From the NCBI GenBank assembly GCA_027923505.1, contig BROI01000017.1:558001-622000 (forward strand): 64,000 bases of DNA. Direction: 5' to 3'. The stretch comes from Mayamaea pseudoterrestris (lineage: Eukaryota > Bacillariophyta > Bacillariophyceae > Sellaphorales > Sellaphoraceae). A model generated the notes under the pieces. That model worked only from the letters and a program-made list of their open reading frames with translations. It was not told where the DNA came from and searched no databases. The first letter of the stretch is position 1. Each line of letters opens with the position of its first letter. The position numbers and the translations under genes are program-made. This document shows positions 21,190-31,850 of this stretch, one piece after another.

Positions 21190-21375
21190 AAAACTACGTC
21201 ATGAGGCAATAGTATGAAACGAGTGCCAGTGAAAACTACGTCATGAGGCAATATTATGAAACGAGTGCCAGTGAAAATTACGTCACGAGGCAATAGTGTG
21301 AAACGAGTGCCAGTGAAAACTACGTCAATAGGCAATAGTATGAAACGAGTGCCAGTGAAAACTACGTCATGCGGC
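21190..21375. repeat. 42-bp minisatellite with ACGTCA core, array B
   Basis: Four full copies plus a partial fifth of a 42-bp unit containing CTACGTCATGAGGCAATA and then AACGAGTGCCAGTGAAAA. The unit is clearly homologous to that at 16665-16799. It lies between the divergent aldo/keto reductase (start 21133) and ankyrin gene (start 21583). Because 42 is a multiple of three, the minus strand reads as a 14-residue repeat (DVVFTGTRFILLPH), but this is probably incidental. Confidence 0.9.
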
Positions 21376-21418
21376 ATACGTGTAACACGTCACTTTCAAG
21401 TCACCCTACGACCTTCGG

Positions 21419-21426
21419 TATAAATA
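21419..21426 (+). promoter_or_regulatory. Candidate TATA box of the ankyrin-repeat gene
   Basis: TATAAATA lies 157 bp upstream of the ankyrin gene ATG and just downstream of minisatellite array B. Position and sequence fit a core promoter with a ~130-bp 5' UTR. It is predicted from sequence only. Confidence 0.45.
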
Positions 21427-21582
21427 CAGGTCAGACTTCAAACTTGATGGCGTTTCTCGAGCGAGTCGGCCTCGCCGGAATTTTGCTTCGAACATCAGAC
21501 GAGAGGCGGCGATCCAACTAATCCGCTATACCGGACTGATACATTGTCAGAACGCTGAGCTAATCTTCATCAAGGCGGAGTA

Positions 21583-23958
21583 ATGATGGCGACGGTTGAG
21601 TCGAGGCTTCCTAGTTGGATTCATTTTCATATTGACGATCAGCAGGGGCCGAGGGATGATGCTTCCCACAGAACAAATGCACAAACACGCACCCCAAGTA
21701 CCAGCCCTCGCCGGTTGAGGCAGCAAGGGGTGACACCTTCCTCTTCACCTTCTGCACCTACATCTCCGATGTCGGTGATGTTTACAGAGTCGGTTCTGGT
21801 GCAGCTGATTCGACAAGGTCGTCATGACGACGCACTAAGTATTTGCACGTCGGATCCAAGTCAAGCAAGACCAGTTCCCATCCACCCGCAGATTCTTTCC
21901 AGTTCTCCGTCAAGTCGTTGGAGAAGTTATGACAGTTCGATCAACGATCGGCGAACAAGAAAGGTGTCAATACAACTATATCATCCAACTGCTTTGGGAG
22001 TTGCGCTCCAGCAGTTGTTCCATTCCCATTCCGTACAACAGACGTACTTGGGTCCATCAACGGCGGAAGGAGAAACGGCGAACGCCACTCTTATCAAGTT
22101 GCTTATTAAAGCTTGCCCCTGGCAACTTCGGTGTCCACAGGAAGTAGTGGGAGGTACGCCCCTGCGACAACTGCTTCAATATGCCCACAGCGATTTTGTG
22201 ACGCTGGATCTGTTGTCGATGCTCTTACAGGCGGATGAAGATCTGGAGGGGAGTCAAGCCCATATTGCTTGTATGAACACTGAACCTGAAAATTGCAACG
22301 ACGTTGACGCAGATAGTAACATACTCAGCAGCGCTTCATTATGGCCGGCCGTCAACCAGCGCGATTCTAGTGGTTTCGATGTGCTTGATTATGTTGTGTC
22401 TTCAGTTCATATTGGAACATTGACGATAGACAAGGCTATGGGGATTCTTCAACTCTTAATGGAATTTCATTCACCTATGCTAGCGACTCAAGATCACGAC
22501 TTGGCTGTCCTGGTGCGTCTCTTCTCACTGGGAACCTCCTTTGGCTACTCTCCTCCGTCGCTTGGTGCGCCGCGTATGCTCGCAAATCTGTCATCGCCGC
22601 TCCAGGTTGACGAGTCGGGTCGATTGGAACGTATGCTTGAAATTACTCACCGCTTATTGCTGTGGCGACCATCGCTTCTGCATGCCAAATCGTCTGTCAC
22701 TGGATGCACCCCGCTTCATGTGGCCATTCGCAACTACGGCAACTTTGATCGCTTGATTCGAGAACTGCTTCTGCATCAAGACGACTGCCAATGTATCATG
22801 CAGCATCGTAACGTTTACGGTGACCTACCGCTTCACGTCGCTTGTGCCGTTGGTGTTCCCATGGATATATTGCATTTGATACTCGCCAGAACTTTGCTTG
22901 CATCGGAGGAAACGGCAAGCGGCGACACGAATTCTTCTCGAGGCGACGGCCCACACAAACTCATTTGGAGCAGAAACCTTGCTGGTTATACTCCAGTGGA
23001 TTTGGAGTGGATTCGACACATTGAAGTAGGCAATGGCTTTTTCTCGCATCGGTCATTCTATCCACTGGACACGCGTGGTATTCGCAAGCTTCCCTCTAAT
23101 CGTGCCAATGACATGTATCAGACATTGCTAAGACAGGCCGTGGATCAAATCATATCGAACGATGGAGAACTTGCGAATGAGATTAATAACATTAACACGA
23201 ATTTGGGTACCTCCGTTGCAGCCCATCTTGCAGCGCGGGTGGACTGGACCTCTCGTGAGAATCGATCCTTCGGCTTGCTTCTCCATCGTATCTTTCTCAT
23301 TATACGTACAGCCTTTCGCGATTCATTCTCTACATACCCAGTTGATTTGTCTGGCGATATACTGCATTTGGCGACGACTTTGATAACACCAACAGTTCCG
23401 TCGCTGCCGCGACCAATCGGGGAGTTGATCCTATGGCAATATCCGGAGGAGCTTCAGCGACGCGATCATCTTGGCCGTTTACCTCTTCACTACTGTTTTG
23501 GAGCGGCTGCGAATGCATCTCCCGCTTTCGCGGCGAGTCTTACGCGGTTGGACGAAAATCAGTCAACTGTGGCATCAGAATGGACCGAATGGGTAAAAAG
23601 TATCATCGAACGAGATCCGTTAACATGTCACGTGAAGGATAACTTTGGACGTCTTCCTCTCCACTACGCATTGTTGCAACTTTGTCCATCATGCGCGGAT
23701 GAACGCTGGACTCAGCCTGTGATCATTGCCATGACAAATATAATCGAGCTATTAGTTGACTTTCACCCAGACTCAGTTCAAATTTGTGACCCTGTGACGG
23801 GCCTGTGCCCATTCATGATGGCTGCCAGTAATCGGTCCTTGCCTCTAAGCACAACTTACTCTTTGCTAAAGCATACTCCCGGCGTTTCGCTTTTGAGATT
23901 CAAAGGCGGATTTCGGCTGAGTACGCGCAATCGAAAAAGATCGCTCTCCGGCGTTTAA
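21583..23958 (+). CDS. Ankyrin-repeat protein
   Basis: A 791-residue single-exon protein. Ankyrin-type helices are spaced through it: GCTPLHVAIRNYG near residue 374, YGDLPLHVACAVG near 411, LGRLPLHYCFGAA near 630 and FGRLPLHYALL near 687, with more diverged copies between. The first ~80 residues are low-complexity (S/T/P-rich). There is no membrane segment or extra enzymatic domain. Ankyrin repeats bind proteins; the partner cannot be told. Large ankyrin proteins of this layout are abundant in diatoms (general knowledge). The start is the first of two adjacent ATGs. Confidence 0.85.
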   Translation: MMATVESRLPSWIHFHIDDQQGPRDDASHRTNAQTRTPSTSPRRLRQQGVTPSSSPSAPTSPMSVMFTESVLVQLIRQGRHDDALSICTSDPSQARPVPIHPQILSSSPSSRWRSYDSSINDRRTRKVSIQLYHPTALGVALQQLFHSHSVQQTYLGPSTAEGETANATLIKLLIKACPWQLRCPQEVVGGTPLRQLLQYAHSDFVTLDLLSMLLQADEDLEGSQAHIACMNTEPENCNDVDADSNILSSASLWPAVNQRDSSGFDVLDYVVSSVHIGTLTIDKAMGILQLLMEFHSPMLATQDHDLAVLVRLFSLGTSFGYSPPSLGAPRMLANLSSPLQVDESGRLERMLEITHRLLLWRPSLLHAKSSVTGCTPLHVAIRNYGNFDRLIRELLLHQDDCQCIMQHRNVYGDLPLHVACAVGVPMDILHLILARTLLASEETASGDTNSSRGDGPHKLIWSRNLAGYTPVDLEWIRHIEVGNGFFSHRSFYPLDTRGIRKLPSNRANDMYQTLLRQAVDQIISNDGELANEINNINTNLGTSVAAHLAARVDWTSRENRSFGLLLHRIFLIIRTAFRDSFSTYPVDLSGDILHLATTLITPTVPSLPRPIGELILWQYPEELQRRDHLGRLPLHYCFGAAANASPAFAASLTRLDENQSTVASEWTEWVKSIIERDPLTCHVKDNFGRLPLHYALLQLCPSCADERWTQPVIIAMTNIIELLVDFHPDSVQICDPVTGLCPFMMAASNRSLPLSTTYSLLKHTPGVSLLRFKGGFRLSTRNRKRSLSGV

Positions 23959-24034
23959 TACCGTTATGCAAGGCAGCCAAAGACATTTTTATAACGAGTT
24001 TGGAAGCAACAAATCATTAATTTATACAAGTTAT

Positions 24035-26659
24035 TTATACAGCTTCATAAAACAGCATGTATGCCTGTGTTGCTCGGACTTGTTCCCAAGAAACGGCTCT
24101 TACAGCGTCGTCTGATATGCGAAACCAGGATTTATCCACTGGATGACGTCGATAAGAAATGTAGTGACCAGAAAAGGCTCCTCCATGGTGCTCTATTAAA
24201 GCTTGCAGTTGAAAGATGATAGTCGACTGTGTGCCAAAACCTTTTAAGTTGGACGTGGCACTTCCAGCCCACTGAGCCTGGTTGTTCGATCCTCCACCGT
24301 AGACACAGAAAGGTGCGACATCCAAATACTCTGGGAAAACAACATGTTGCGCTGTTTTGGACATTCGATTAGTTGCTGGGTCGTAGAAGCGACGCTGTAC
24401 ATGAATCGCAAGAATCGAAGGAAGACGTGTCAAGAGTAGACGTTTGTATGCATCCTCACGTTCGATAGACAAGTATGAGGCCGGAAATGATTCATCAACA
24501 AGGTAATTTCCTGATGCGACAACTCGCTCAAGTGCTCCGTCTTCGTCGGGACTTGTCGATAAAAGATCTTCTAATTTTTGCTGAGCAATAATTAAGTCAT
24601 CGCGAAACTGTTTCGCCGGATCTTCATCGATCCCTGGCATCCCTGGCATACCCTCCGCAGCTCTCTTCGCTCGAGTCAACTTGGCTTTTATTCCCTCCTC
24701 CAAAAGCAGTATCTCCTCCTCCCAGTTTCTTATCTCTCGCTGCAGTGTACAATTGCGGCATTCTACATCATGCACCCGTTCCACTTCCGTAAATTGGAGC
24801 AACATTTCCTCCAATGAACACGGCGGACCACCGTTTGTCGGCGAGTATTTGACTGGCTCTATTCCCTTGTGTCGATGACTTCGCACAGATCCAGACAAGT
24901 ACCCGGCAACTGCTGTCGGGATGACTGGAATATCGAAAAAGGGAGCGTTCTGGATGGGTCGGACATGCTTGCACACGCTGCATCGTAGTGATGATCCCAG
25001 CCAGCCACAAAAAGGCGAGGGAGTAATGGACGAAGTCGAAGCCATCATCATTCGCATGGCTGCCGTTCGCTTTTGTTCTCGTGACGCCGCAGAACTGCTC
25101 ATCGACTCGCCTGGAAGAGGCGATATGCTTATATCGTCTAGCAGCACGTCGAAATGCTCAAGTGGCCGTCGCTGCGAAAGCAACGATTCCTCCGACGATA
25201 CATGAGGAATATGAGGATGATACTCGTCCTTTTTCTCATCTTGGTTCGTTGACATATAATCATCGTCGCTATCGGACTGGCTCGAATCCGCCGACTGACC
25301 GAATCCGTTTTGAGGTTGACGACACAGTACGCTTTCATTGGAAACATTGCAGTCGTAGTAGCACTCGCCGTTGCAGTCCTGTGCTGTATGGACTGCATCT
25401 GTACCTAATTTGACAGCTTCTATATTTTCGAGTCTCATTTCCGTCGTGGATCCCCATGCCGACGCCACCTCCCCACTGCCGGCATGCAATTCATCTATAT
25501 AACGATCATCAGCAATCGACTCCAAATTCGCAAAGTACGGCACGGCACTACTTGACTCATCCAGTTTAGCCGCTTGGACCACCATTCCGAGCAAAGCCTG
25601 CAACAGTTCCTGTGCGTCCTGCTGCTCCAATGTGGCGTCGTGGCTGCGCAAGACCGAGAGATTGCGAAATTGAGGATGATCGCGACTGACGGCAACTAGA
25701 ATTGGCCGCGGATCGATGAATGTCTGTGACTCTCGCTGTTTTCCATTAACGGCGATCAACAATTCAAGCAGTTGAGTCGGTAAAAAGGAGGCCGGTAACT
25801 GGTCTTGAGGAAAATGACGGCGCTGAGGTTGCCAACCACTGATTGTATCGTTGTCATCAAACTCGCTACTCAAGTCGTCCTGTTCATCGATTAGACACGA
25901 AATATGGAGCAAATAGGTTAAAAATGGATCAAGCGCGGCCAAACATTGTAGAACTGAATTTAAAAAGCAAGTCTGACCAAAGTTTGGTAGCCCCTTGACT
26001 GTCAAAATATGAGAACTGCTTGCAGAGGATTGGCTATCACGCAATCTTTTTGTAGATTGCTGTTTACTTTGCTGCTTTTGCAATGCAAGTCGGTGTTGAG
26101 AGCGTCCCAATTGTCGCGCCACTTCATGCTGCAGCAGTAATGACTCATCCATCAGCGTATTCAAGTATGAGCGGCAATATTGAATTATGAGATATCGGAA
26201 CCGATTCACTCTTTTTCTCGAGTATTGAATGAGACAGAAAGAAGGCAGTTTAAAAAGGAACCAGATACTATCAGTTGTTAGCAGATGATTGTTGCTTGCC
26301 GCCATCGCACCAGGCTCGTTCCAACGAGACTCGTTCAAAGTCTTCGTTGGCGCTGAAACTCCATCGTCATTACTTTCGTCGTCGTCAACATCGTCGTCAA
26401 CTTTGTCATCAAATCCCATAATAAGTCGCTGATGTTGAGCTTCCCGCTTCATCATGGCACTGGTTGGAATACTTCTCGTCATGACGATGGGTGCTTGGTT
26501 GGAATTTGAAAAGCGAGCTATCCGGGGTTGCTGCGGCGACAAGTTCGCGGCGGCACTCTTTGGGAGTTCAATCGATGGAAGCAAAGAAGTTGATTGGATC
26601 CTGTTTGAGATAATAGGCGTCGAAGCCTCCTGCGATACCGGTACACCTCCGTTCATCAT
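24035..26659 (-). CDS. Ubiquitin-specific protease (USP/UBP family)
   Basis: An 874-residue cysteine protease. The Cys box GLPNFGQTCFLNSVLQCLAA lies near residue 225 and the His box HHGGAFSGHYISYRRH near 825, followed by WFRISDDAV with the third catalytic Asp. CSVC and CRNC pairs in the fingers region suggest a zinc site. The catalytic domain is split by long acidic/serine insertions and a helical coiled-coil-like insert (NWEEEILLLEEGIKAKL). The N-terminal ~200 residues are low-complexity except a hydrophobic/aromatic patch (SIWFLFKLPSFCLIQY) that might associate with membrane. The start is ATG 26659, because the frame further up begins with a non-ATG codon. It removes ubiquitin from substrates; its target is unknown. 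Confidence 0.92.
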   Translation of the reverse strand: MMNGGVPVSQEASTPIISNRIQSTSLLPSIELPKSAAANLSPQQPRIARFSNSNQAPIVMTRSIPTSAMMKREAQHQRLIMGFDDKVDDDVDDDESNDDGVSAPTKTLNESRWNEPGAMAASNNHLLTTDSIWFLFKLPSFCLIQYSRKRVNRFRYLIIQYCRSYLNTLMDESLLLQHEVARQLGRSQHRLALQKQQSKQQSTKRLRDSQSSASSSHILTVKGLPNFGQTCFLNSVLQCLAALDPFLTYLLHISCLIDEQDDLSSEFDDNDTISGWQPQRRHFPQDQLPASFLPTQLLELLIAVNGKQRESQTFIDPRPILVAVSRDHPQFRNLSVLRSHDATLEQQDAQELLQALLGMVVQAAKLDESSSAVPYFANLESIADDRYIDELHAGSGEVASAWGSTTEMRLENIEAVKLGTDAVHTAQDCNGECYYDCNVSNESVLCRQPQNGFGQSADSSQSDSDDDYMSTNQDEKKDEYHPHIPHVSSEESLLSQRRPLEHFDVLLDDISISPLPGESMSSSAASREQKRTAAMRMMMASTSSITPSPFCGWLGSSLRCSVCKHVRPIQNAPFFDIPVIPTAVAGYLSGSVRSHRHKGIEPVKYSPTNGGPPCSLEEMLLQFTEVERVHDVECRNCTLQREIRNWEEEILLLEEGIKAKLTRAKRAAEGMPGMPGIDEDPAKQFRDDLIIAQQKLEDLLSTSPDEDGALERVVASGNYLVDESFPASYLSIEREDAYKRLLLTRLPSILAIHVQRRFYDPATNRMSKTAQHVVFPEYLDVAPFCVYGGGSNNQAQWAGSATSNLKGFGTQSTIIFQLQALIEHHGGAFSGHYISYRRHPVDKSWFRISDDAVRAVSWEQVRATQAYMLFYEAV

Positions 26660-27316
26660 GATTCTCTGCAATCTCTACGGACCCAAAGAATAGTGTCGTG
26701 CCGCGTGCCGCGTCCGATTTCTAAAGCTCCGTGGTCGTCAGCGCCGCTGTAAATGCGATTTAATACTATTCTTCAAACTTCAAATTTATTAATAGACACT
26801 TGATTTGGAAGCTAAATCTACTTCATTTCAATAGCTTGGTCGTAACAAGGTCGGCTGCCGCCGTTGGCACTGACCCAGCCTTTGGATTTGGATGGCAGGT
26901 AGGTCGATCAGTGGGCAGTTGCAATGGATATGTACCGGTACCGTAGGCAGTCGTGTACTGTTCGCATGAGAGAGCATCCGGTTCCAAGAGAGTCAAGGGT
27001 GCAGTGCTCAGGCAGTGGTTGAGTAGCTATCCAACTATTGCCTACACGAACTGGCGGGATCTGTTCGCAAGAGCTTCTTGGTGCAGCGGTTGCGCAGTGG
27101 TTGGGTAGCTATCCGACATAAATATGTCCTACTGGTGTTACTCACTCACACACGCACGCACACGAAAAACTTTTAACTCACTGAGCCCGTTCCGGGTCAG
27201 TGATATTCCCTGATGCTTTCTCGGCCCATCAAAAATTGATTCTCGCAGCAAAATGGCCTCGTCACATAAGCGTCGTACCGGTACTAGCTGTCAAAGCTGA
27301 TAGCAGTCACACTATG
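26660..27316. other. Spacer between USP gene and satellite array
   Basis: About 650 bp without a gene. It holds a near-perfect direct repeat of about 24 bp (GCAGTGGTTGRGTAGCTATC...) near 27012 and 27093, and a short CACACACGCACGCACAC tract near 27150. The sequence between the USP start and the array should include the USP promoter. Confidence 0.5.
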
Positions 27317-29227
27317 GCATCCATGGTGATGGATAATGAGGTGCCACTGACCACACAAAGGTTCCATCATGTCAACAAACATGAATTGAAAGGGATTGGT
27401 GGGATCAGTAGGCAATGCTGATGATTCCTGTAGCCAAAAAGGGGGCACTGCTGGCACATTCAACTATTGGTTGAATGTGCGGAGTTTTCTGGCATGGTGA
27501 TATTTCCACACCCTAAATGACAAGACTATCAGTCCCATTCAATGCTATACTCCATGTTTGTTGTATCTAGGGTCTGTGGGCCATTCAGGCAGTTGGACTT
27601 GCCCCATGAGGTGCATTACTTGCAGATCCAACAAGTTGTTGGATCTGCCAAGTATCACCAATAGCATCCATGGTGATGGATAATGAGGTGCATGTGACCA
27701 AATGCTTGCTCATCATGTCAACAAACCTGAATTGAAAGGGATTGAGGGGCTCAGTAGGCAATGTAGCCAAAAAGGGGGCACTGCTGGCACATTCAACCAT
27801 TGGTTGAATGTGCGGAGTTTTCCGGCATGGTGATGGGTTCCACACCCAAAATGACAAGACTGTCAGTCCCATTCAATGTTATACTCCATGTTTGTTGTAT
27901 CTAGGGTCTGTGGGCCATTCAGGCAGTTGGACTTGCCACATGAGGTGCATTGCTCGCAGATCCAACAACTTGTTGGATCTGCCAAGCATCACCAATAGCA
28001 TCCATGGTGATGGATAATGAGGTGCATGTGACCAAATTCCTCGCCCATCATGTCAACCAACATGAATTGAAAGGGATTGAGGGGTTGGCAGGCAATGCTG
28101 ATTATCCCTGTTGCCAAAAAGGGGGCACTGCTTGGTTGAATGTGCGGAGTTTTCCGGCATGGTGATGGGTTCCACACCCAATATGACAAGACTGTCAGTC
28201 CCATTCAATGCTATAATCCGTGTTTGTTGTATCTAGGGTCTGTGGGCCATTCAGGCAGTTGGACTTGCCCCTTGAGGTGCATTGCTCGCAGATCCAACAA
28301 GTTGTTGGATCTGCCAAGTATCACCAATAGCATCCATTGTGATGGATAATGAGGTGCATGTGACCAAATGCCTTGCTCATCATGTCAACAAACCTGAATT
28401 GAAAGGGATTGAGGGGCTCAGGAGGTGATGCTGATGATCCCTGTAGCCAAAAAGGGGGCACTGCTGGCACATTCAACCATTGGTTGAATGTGCGGAGTTT
28501 TCCGGCATGGTGATGGGTTCCACACCCTAAATGACAAGACTGTCAGTCCCATTCAATGTTATACTCCATGTTTGTTGTATCTAGGGTCTGCGGGCCATTC
28601 AGGCAGTTGGACTTGCCCCTTGAGGTGCATTACTCCCAGATCCAACAAATGTTTGATCTGCCAAGTATCACCAATAGCATCCATGGTGATGGATAATGAG
28701 GTGCATGTGACCAAATGCCTCACTCATCATGTCAACAAACCTGAATTGAAAGGGATTGAGGGGCTCAGCAGGCAATGCTGATGATTCCTGTAGCCAAAAA
28801 GGGGGCACTGCTAGCACATTCAACCATTTGTTGAATGTGCGGAGTTTTCCGGCATGGTGATGGGTTCCACACCCAATATGACAAGACTATCAGTCCCATT
28901 CAATGTTATACTCCATGTTTGTTGTATCTAGGGTCTGTGGGCCATTCAGGCAGTTGGACTTGCCCCTTGAGGTGCATTGCTCGCAGATCCAACAAGTTGT
29001 TGGATCTGCCAAGTATCACCAATAGCATCCATGGTGATGGATAAAGAGGTGCATGTGACCAAATGCCTCACTCATCATGTCAACAATCATGAATGGAAAG
29101 GGATTGAGGGGCTCAGCAGGCAATGCTGATGATTCCTGTAGCCAAAAAGGGGGCACTGCTGGCACATTCAACCATTGGATGAATGTGCGGAGTTTTCCGG
29201 CATGGTGATGGGTTCCACACCCAAAAT
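27317..29227 (+). repeat. 348-bp satellite array, left segment
   Basis: Tandem units of about 348 bp in one orientation. Landmarks in each unit are GTGCGGAGTTTTCCGGCATG, ATGACAAGACTGTCAGTCCC, TGTTGTATCTAGGGTCTGTG, GGATCTGCCAAGTATCACCA and ATGGTGATGGATAATGAGG. Typical units hold two perfect palindromes with 12-bp arms (CACATTCAACCA and CAGATCCAACAA) around a single central base. The first copies are incomplete. The segment is broken at 29227 by LTR sequence. Confidence 0.95.
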
Positions 29228-29400
29228 TGACACAATATTATTGAGTTGAGTTGACCTGCGTCTCATGACAAGACGGTTAGCTACCTGTGTTTTGTATGCA
29301 TTTAATCCTGTGCAGGGTTGAGTCACACTTGTGACCGAATCCTCACATACATGAGTGAAATCGCTGACGATCGAGGCGTGAACCTCGACCGTGAACCCAG
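29228..29400 (+). repeat. Truncated 5' LTR of a Ty1/copia element
   Basis: 173 bp identical by eye to the first 173 bp of the LTR at 34512-34840, starting TGACACAATATTATTGAG. It is preceded by AAAAT (29223-29227), the same five bases that follow the 3' LTR (34841-34845). That is the expected 5-bp target duplication. It breaks off after GTGAACCCAG and joins satellite sequence at ACGGTGATGG instead of continuing into the element. Confidence 0.85.
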
Positions 29401-31850
29401 CACACGGTGATGGATAAAGAGGTGCATGTGACCAAATTCTTAGCCCAACATGTCAACAAACATGAATGGAAAGGGATTGAGGGGCTCTGGAGGCGATGCT
29501 GATGATCCCTGTAGCCAAAAAGGGGACACTGCTGGCACATTCAACCATTGGTTGAATGTGCGGAGTTTTCTGGCATGGTGAAGGGTTCCACACCCAAAAT
29601 GACAAGACTGTCAGTCCCATTCGATGTTATACTCCATGTTTGTTGTATCTAGGGCCTGTGGGCCATCCAGGCAGTTGGACTTGCCACATGAGTTGCCTTG
29701 CTTGCAGATCCAACAAGTTGTTGGATCTGCCAAGTATCACCAATAGCATCCACGGTGATGGATAAAGAGGTGCATGTGACCAAATTCCTAGCCCATCATG
29801 TCAACAAACATGAATGGAAAGGGATTAATGGGCTCAGCAGGCAATGCTGATGATTCCTGTAGCCAAAAAGGGGGCACTGCTGGCACATTCAACCATTGGT
29901 TGAATGTGCGGAGTTTTCCGGCATGGTGATGGGTTCCACACCCTAAATGACAAGACTATCAGTCCCATTCGATGTTATACTCCAAGTTTGTTGTATCTAG
30001 GGTCTGTGGGCCATTCAGGCAGTTGGACTTGCCACATGAGGTGCCTTGCTTGCAGATCCAACAAGTTGTTGGATCTGCCAAGCATCACCAATAGCATCCA
30101 TGCTGATGGATAATGAGGTGTATGTGACCAAATTCCTCGCCCATCATGTCTTTAAACATGAATTGAAAGGGATTGAGGGGCCAGGCGCAAAGGATTCCCT
30201 GTGCGGCTTACAGTGGCACATTCAGGGAATGATGCGGAGTTTTCGCTGGTGATGGGTGGGTTCCCCCGTCAGCCTCATCATTCTCCATCGTTTTTGTCGT
30301 GGGCCATTCTGGCCCTCGTTTGTCAACGAGCATTGGTGATGGATGGTCTGTATCGCCCATTCCAATCAGCTGTGAAGGGTTGGGGCTCAGAAGAATCTGA
30401 GTGGTCCCCTGTAATGCGAGACCCAGCCAAAAGAGGAGCACTACTGGCTTCAACCATTGGTTGAATGTGCGGGGTTTCCTGGCATGGTGATGGGTTCCAC
30501 ACCCAAAATGACAAGACTGTCAGTCCCATTCAATGTTATACTCCATGTTTGTTGTATCTAGGGGTCTGTGGGCCATTCAGGCAGTGCACATGAGGTGCAA
30601 CTCGAGATCCAACAACTTGTTGGATCTGCCAAGCATCACCAATAGCATCCATGGTGATGGATAATGAGGTGCATGCCAAATTCCTACCTCATCATGTCAA
30701 CAAACCTGGAATTGAAAGGGATTGAGGGGGCTCAGGAGGTGATGCTGATGATCCTGCAGCCAAAAAGAGGCACTGCTGGCACATTCAACCATTGGTTGAA
30801 TGTGCGGAGTTTTTCCGGCATGGTGATGGGTTCCACCCAAAATGACAAGACTGTCAGTCCCATTCAATGTTATTCCATGTTTGTTGTATCTAGTGTCTGT
30901 GGGCCATTCAGTGGACTTGCCACATGAGGTGCCTTGCTTGCAGATCCAACAAGTTGTTGGATCTGCCAAGCATCACCAATAGCATCCATGGTGATGGATA
31001 ATGAGGTGTATGTGACCAAATTCCGCCTCATCATGTCAACAATCATGAATTGAAAGGGATTGATGGGCCAGCGCAGCAATGCTGATGATTCCCTGTAGCC
31101 AAAAAGGGGCACTGCTGGCACATTCAACCATTGTTGAATGTGCGGAGTTTTCCGGCATGGTGATGGGTTCCCCCCCCAAAATGACAAGACTGTCGTCCCA
31201 TTCAATGTATACTCCATGTTTATTGTATCTAGGGTCTGTGGGCCATTCAGGCAGTTGGAATTGCCCCTTGAGGTGCATTGCTCGCAGATCCGGCAATGTT
31301 GTTGGATCTGCCAAGTATCACCCAATAGCATCCATTGTGATGGATAATGAGGTGCATGTGACCAAACCTCACTCATCATGTCAACAAACCTGAATTGAAA
31401 GGATTGAGGGGCTCAGCAGGCAATGCTGATGATTCCTGTAGCCAAAAAGGGGACACTGCTGGCACATTCAACCATTGGTTGAATGTGGAGTTCCAGCATG
31501 GTGATGGGTTCCACACCCAAAATGACAAGACTGTCAGTCCCATTCAATGCTATACTCCATGTTTGTTGTATCTTGGGTCTGTGGGCCATTCAGGCAGTTG
31601 GACTTGCCATGAGGTGCAGATCCAACAAGTTGTTGATCTGCGCATCACCAATAGCATCCATGGTGGTGGATAATGAGGTGCCATGTGACCAAATGCCTCT
31701 CATCATGTCAACGCAAGTGGATTGAAAGGGATTGAGGGGCTCAGCAGGCGATGCTGATGATTTCCTGTAGCCAAAGGGGCACTGTCGGCACATTCAAGCG
31801 TGGTGGTAATGCGGAATTGCGCATGCGGTGGTTACACCCAAAATGCAACT
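29401..31850 (+). repeat. 348-bp satellite array inside the retroelement span
   Basis: Satellite units continue from the broken LTR to the retroelement interior. Up to about 30180 the units are regular. From 30180 to 31850 they are shortened by many single-base and short deletions, for example a run of eight or more C replacing CCACACCC near 31170 and missing bases in CTGTCGTCCC. A strongly rearranged stretch lies at 30180-30420. The last satellite landmark is ACACCCAAAATG at 31834-31845. Confidence 0.9.

Noticed and set aside
20871-21377. Minus-strand frame with a 14-residue repeat (DVVFTGTRFILLPH) over minisatellite B, and a similar frame over array A
   Set aside because: It follows automatically from a 42-bp repeat with one open phase. 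It overlaps the real reductase gene in another frame and has no independent support.
26845-26870. GTCGTAACAAGGT, as at the 3' end of small-subunit rRNA
   Set aside because: Only about 13 bases match, and the flanking sequence does not continue as rRNA or ITS.
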